Notes under the pieces: model-generated
Database searches by the model: none
The model's input: the letters and a program-made list of their open reading frames with translations, nothing else
Told to the model about the DNA's origin: nothing
Origin: Nyssa sinensis
Taxonomy: Eukaryota; Streptophyta; Magnoliopsida; Cornales; Nyssaceae
Assembly: GCA_008638375.1 (NCBI GenBank)
Contig: CM018051.1
Location: 39,269,177-39,333,176 of the forward strand
Direction: 5' to 3'
Length of the DNA: 64,000 bases
Program-made: the position numbers and the translations under genes
In this document: piece by piece, positions 59,772 through 64,000 of the stretch
How the letters are laid out: each line of letters begins with the position of its first letter
Numbering within the stretch: the stretch's first letter is position 1

Positions 59772-60398
59772 ACTTGTAAATAAGACAAGGTTTTTCTAGA
59801 GGTTTGTAGAATGAAAAAATAGACCAGACCAATAACACTTGTAATTAGTACAAGGTCTTAAGGGGTCTATACATTGAATTAAATGGACCAGACCTAGAAC
59901 ACTTGTAATAAATACAAGGTTTTTAAGGGTTTGTACATTAATAAAATAGACTAGACCAGTAACACTTGTAATGAATACAAGGTTTTTAGGGATCTGTATA
60001 TTGAGTAAATGGACCATACCTGTAGCACTTGTAATGAACACAAGGGTTTTAGGACTTTTTTCATTGATAAAATAGACTAAACCTATAATATTTCTAATGA
60101 ATACAAGGTTTTTAAGGCTCTGCACATTGGGTTAAACGGACCAGACCTGTAACACTTGTAACGATTACAAGGTTTTTAGGGGTCTGTACATTGGGTAAAT
60201 TAATGGACCATACCTGTAGCACTTGTAATGGACACAAGGCCTTTAGGAGTTTGTATATTGGGTAAATGGACTAGATCTGTAGCACTTGTAATTAACACAA
60301 GATTTTTAGGGGTCTATACACTAAGTAAATAGACCAGACTTGTAGTACTTGTAATGGATATAAGGCCTTTAGGAGTCTCCTCATTAATAAAATGGACA
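59772..60398. repeat. Tandem repeat array, ten units of 63-67 bp
   Basis: ACTTGTAA-type unit starts occur at 59772, 59837, 59901, 59964, 60027, 60090 (diverged), 60154, 60221, 60284 and 60347. Each unit carries ACAAGG, TTTTAGGGGTCTGTACATT and GGACCAGACCTGTA blocks. Tat-lineage gypsy elements are known for hypervariable tandem repeats in their 3' untranslated region, which fits the neighbouring ORF. Element G cuts the array at 60398. Confidence 0.9.
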
Positions 60399-62934
60399 TG
60401 TCACGCCCCGAATTTCTACGAACTCGAGGCGCAACTGACGAGACAGAAAATAAAATAAAAAAAAGGACAATTGTAAATAAATCCACTAAACAAGCATCCA
60501 TTCCCATCAATACATAGAATAATATAAAGTACATCTCACAACTGCATTGTTCATGGTCATTCGGGCTTAAGCCCTTACAGTACAAAGTACAAGTCCCATG
60601 GACCAAAAATATATCACATGCTTCACCCTATCAGGATAGCACAGAGTCTCAAGTGGCTGGAGGATCCTCATCTGAAAAATGTTGCCCACGAATGGGTCAG
60701 CTCAACTGCTGGTATGATGAAATGCTAATGCAAGAAATAAAGCTAAGGCGTGGCATGTGCAAAGTGTACATTTATATCTAAATGACATTCAAAGCATCGC
60801 AGTAATATATATGAATGGTATGCGTGACGCACCCATGCATAACTCTATGCCACAACCCATGTCTCGTTTATGGGTACTCCCCGATGGCACGGAGTACCAA
60901 TGCAATGGCCAATTTTGGGTTTTTCACCACAGGATCTACACCCTCATAATGCAAAGCACCACGTGCTTACCCACGCCATGTTCTCAAAGAATTCGTCGTA
61001 TGCCAATATGCCAATGCAATCTCAATGAAACATGGTTTCCACAAAATAGCATGCTCGAGACAATAATATATAAATCACCAACTGATTCCACATGCAAGCA
61101 TATCTCATATAATCAACTTAAACACATGTCATGATTCACATTCATCATTCACTAAATTTTCATAAAGTACAAGTAACATGTAAGCATGTGAACAACCAAC
61201 TCTAAATCATCAAGTAAGCACATTCCACATAAACACATAAGTCATTTCAGTCATTCACAGAACATTCCTAACTTAACTTCATTTCTAACATTAGCAAAAC
61301 ACCATACCTGTCGGGTAGTCTCAACCCTAGAAGATCGTGTACGACACGTAACTGAACTGGTCAATGAAAATGTAGGAGATCAGATCGCCCTCTCCTGTCC
61401 TGTCAGTGTCCCTAAAAGCATAAATTACAACTCAGTCTATTGTCATTTGAATTTATGCTATTCATCAAATTTTTATGTCTTTTAATTCATACGTTTCTTT
61501 TCTGCTAAATTAAACTCTGCCATTAAGTCTAGAATGTCAAAGAAAATAAGTTTAGGTTCTCGTAGAACTCAATTCGGACATCTGGGTTCAAAAGGGCAAA
61601 ACAGTCATTTTACACTTTTCACGGGTCCTTACATTTCGTGACCTCTTTTCACAAATCGGACTCCACGGTTGAGTCCGGAATGTTCGAGATAATAAAGTTT
61701 CACTATTGGTTTACTTAATTCGGAGTTCGTTTGACTGTACTTCAATTCAGGGGCATTTTGGTAATTTTTAAAGGTCACTACGGTTCTTTTATTTTTCAGG
61801 ACCCCGTCTCATAAAACGGACCTCACCATTGGTCTCAAAAGGGTCGAGATAGTCAAAATACACTAATGACTTGTCTCATTTGGACTTCGAATTATTTTAG
61901 CATATTTAAATAATTAAATTAATTAATTAATTTAATTATTATTTTATTAATATTTAATTCATGAGGGTCAAACAATAATAACCAACAGTTGGGGGGGTCA
62001 GTTTGTAATTTTTGAAAGCTCTGGGTCAAGGTTTAATTTCTAAAAAGTCTAGGGGAAATCCTGTAATTTTTGAAAACCCTTATCCCATATTCGGATAACC
62101 AAATAGGGATCATACCAGAACAGGGATAGGATATCCCTGTTCCTATTTCAATTTAAATTTTTAATTTCTTAAGTCCGTAACCAAACAGACCCAATTTGTT
62201 TTTAATTTAAAACCTTAGACCGACACGTGGCAGGGGCGGACTGCCAGAACCCGACCCGAACCCGTACCAGACCCGGACCCGGACCCGGACCCGGACCCGA
62301 ACAGTCCCCCTTCTTCCCCGATTTCCCGGTGAGCCTCCGGTAGGGTTCCGGCGCCTTCTCCAGCGCCGGCGAGATTTTTCCGGTGACTTTTCAAGGTTTT
62401 AAAAATGCCGTTCTCTAGAGTTTTTCATGTAGATTTAATTCCTAAGGTTGGTTTAGCATCTTAGCCACTAGATCTTCATGAAATAGGGCTCAAAGGTCCA
62501 TGGCCGAATCTCCGGCCAACTGTAAATTTTTGATTTCCTGCTTATTTCCCTACAATTTTTCATTCTTTCTTTTTCATTTAGTTTTCTGCACTTCGTAGGA
62601 TTATTTCTAGGTCACTTAAACATGGTTTCTCACATAAAATATCAAGAATCTGATTATTCTCCAAAACCTGTAACTCCATTTTTCTTACTGGTTTCTCAAC
62701 CATTTTACATGGTTCTTTTTGCATTATTTTTCTACTTTCATGCTTGTTCAACCCCTCTATTTTAAACTAAACAAAATACGCTTTAAAAGGTAAAACAGAA
62801 ATGACCCACTTACATATAATTTCTGTTTTTCTCTTTGTCGGTTGCTTCCTCTCTCCTTCTGTTCCTCTTGATCCACTTCTGCTTCTTCCCACTTCAATCC
62901 TTTCCCTCTATTTTTCCTCTTTAACTCACGGATG

Positions 62935-62972
<38 letters not shown>

Positions 62973-63416
62973 GATATCACAAACCGCCTCTTTCTCTCTC
63001 TATTTTTTCTCTCTATTCCTCTCCACTTGCAGCCTTCCTTGACTTTTCTTCCCTGTTCAGCCACCCTAATTTCCCTTACAAGGCAGCTTTGCATTAAATG
63101 CAAAGCTGCCCTACACCTTACACCTATATACCCACACCTTAGACACACACTGTTACACGACACCACACACACACACGGTCTGTCATACACACCCAGTGCA
63201 CACCTGCACTGATTTATATATATATATATATACATATAATCATACACACATACATGTATCACACACATGTATAATACTCACACATCCTACACACACATAT
63301 ATATATATATACACATAATCTTATACACATTACATTCACACAATAACAATAATAATAATAATAACAATAAATAACCAAGAAAATTTATTTAAAAAAAAAA
63401 AATTTCGGTTATTACA
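60399..63416 (-). repeat. 3' LTR of element G
   Basis: TGTCACGCCCCG...GGTTATTACA. It contains four ACCCGG hexamers plus ACCCGA in tandem (62271-62300), (CA)n at 62935-62955 running into (TA)n at 62956-62972, and more CA/TA tracts to 63320. Blocks such as 'CTCCGGTAGGGTTCCGGCG' (about 62334) recur in the LTR of F (about 51483), showing that these LTR families are related. Confidence 0.88.
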
Positions 63417-64000
63417 TCCTTCCCTCCTTACAGAAATTTCGTCCCGAAATTTAAAATAAAATACATCAAGGATCAAATAACTCGAGATATCTAGTACGGA
63501 CCTCAACCTCACGCTCTCAAGTAGCCTCCTCAACCCCATGATGGTTCCAACGAACCTTGACCAAAGGGATGGTCCTGTCTCGCAAAACCTGGTCCCTCGA
63601 GTCCAATATCTCCACGGGCCTCTGGTCATAAGAAGCGTCCCCCTCTAACTGAAGATCTACCCAATCTAACACGTGGGAGGGGTCAGGATGGTACGTTCCC
63701 AACATCGACACATGAAAAACATCATAAACTCCAGATAGCTGCGGTGGTAATACCAGCTTATAAGCCACCTCACCAACTCTCCCAAAAATCTCAAAGGGGC
63801 CTGTAAATCGTGGCTACAGCTTCCCACCGCGCCCAAATCTCCTCAAACCTCGTTTGGGAGATACCTTGAGGAACACATGGTCCCCCCCACCTCAAATTAA
63901 TCCATGAAATCACCTAGTGATTTATCCCAATGGCATAAATACACATCATCTGTACCACAATGTAATCTATCATCCAATATTTTCTAAGTACCCTAATTAC
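63417..64000 (-). pseudogene. Gypsy integrase C terminus and chromodomain of element G
   Basis: Minus-strand frames give GDHVFLKVSPKRGLRRFGRGGKL-stop-PRFTGPFEI, then VAYKLVLPPQLSGVYDVFHVSMLGTYHPDPSHVL, then PVEILDSRDQVLRDRTIPLVKVRWNHHGVEEAT-stop-E. The last is the chromodomain that directs Tekay-type integrases to marked chromatin. TAG at 63814-63816 replaces the usual Gln, and a TGA near 63517 replaces the usual Trp. Upstream of about 63890 the resemblance is lost. Coding continues past the window edge. Confidence 0.85.

Larger units (their letters stand above)
60399..64000 (-). mobile_element. Element G: chromodomain (Tekay-like) gypsy element, right side outside window
   Basis: A 3.0-kb LTR (60399-63416) is followed on the right by a polypurine tract (minus strand AAGGAGGGAAGGA) and pol sequence ending in a chromodomain. 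The other LTR, and so the target duplication (GGACA at 60394-60398 on this side), is beyond the window. Confidence 0.88.

Noticed and set aside
59796..60125. 109-codon minus-strand frame with a repeating 21-residue peptide
   Set aside because: It is the 63-bp tandem repeat read in a frame kept open because 63 is divisible by 3; the array is elsewhere off-period and has no start context.
59772..60398. CRISPR-like regular repeat spacing
   Set aside because: Units are contiguous and homologous along their whole length, without unique spacers; this is a plant tandem repeat.

Overview
This window is plant nuclear DNA, most likely from a eudicot. It is AT-rich and almost entirely made of LTR retrotransposons of the Ty1/copia and Ty3/gypsy types, with their characteristic Met-tRNA or Asp-type primer-binding sites, polypurine tracts and 5-bp target duplications. 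The only recognisable host-type gene is a plant-specific ATL RING-H2 ubiquitin ligase, and it is broken by two frameshifts. No rRNA, tRNA or CRISPR sequence was seen. The species cannot be named from the sequence. Homology calls below are by eye from family knowledge; no database search was run.

Layout. 1-6800: element A, a degenerate copia-type element on + whose 5' LTR is cut by the window edge; it also carries a plant transposon-protein domain. 6801-10857: AT-rich intergenic DNA with the broken ATL gene (9610-10190, minus). 10858-13908: element B, a 3-kb gypsy-type element with only gag and protease, both LTRs and a matching flanking duplication. 15318-23420: a CACTA-like repeat split by element C, a copia element (15790-23223, minus) with an exact AGCGA duplication. 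Element C is itself interrupted in its reverse transcriptase by a truncated gypsy LTR (16798-19252). 24150-25545: an Athila/Tat-like LTR remnant. 26441-27802 and 58762-59425: two halves of a spliced ORF of the 'putative gypsy type transposon' kind, followed by a 63-bp tandem repeat array (59772-60398). 60399-64000: element G, a chromodomain (Tekay-like) gypsy element running off the right edge.

The two halves of that ORF are separated by a 31-kb nest. Element D (gypsy, +, 27803-58761) has three LTRs and two internal regions. Its third LTR is split by element E (Athila-like gypsy, minus, 40353-58301, target ATTAT). The 5' LTR of E is split by element F (Tekay-like deletion derivative, minus, 49453-58282, target CACTT). 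The insertion order is therefore ORF host, then D, then E, then F.

None of the elements looks autonomous. Coding regions are missing (integrase in E; nearly all of pol in B, D and F) or have lost catalytic residues (integrase and protease of C, RNase H of E). Premature stops are strikingly often TAG where the family has CAG or TGG, as expected from deamination of methylated cytosines.
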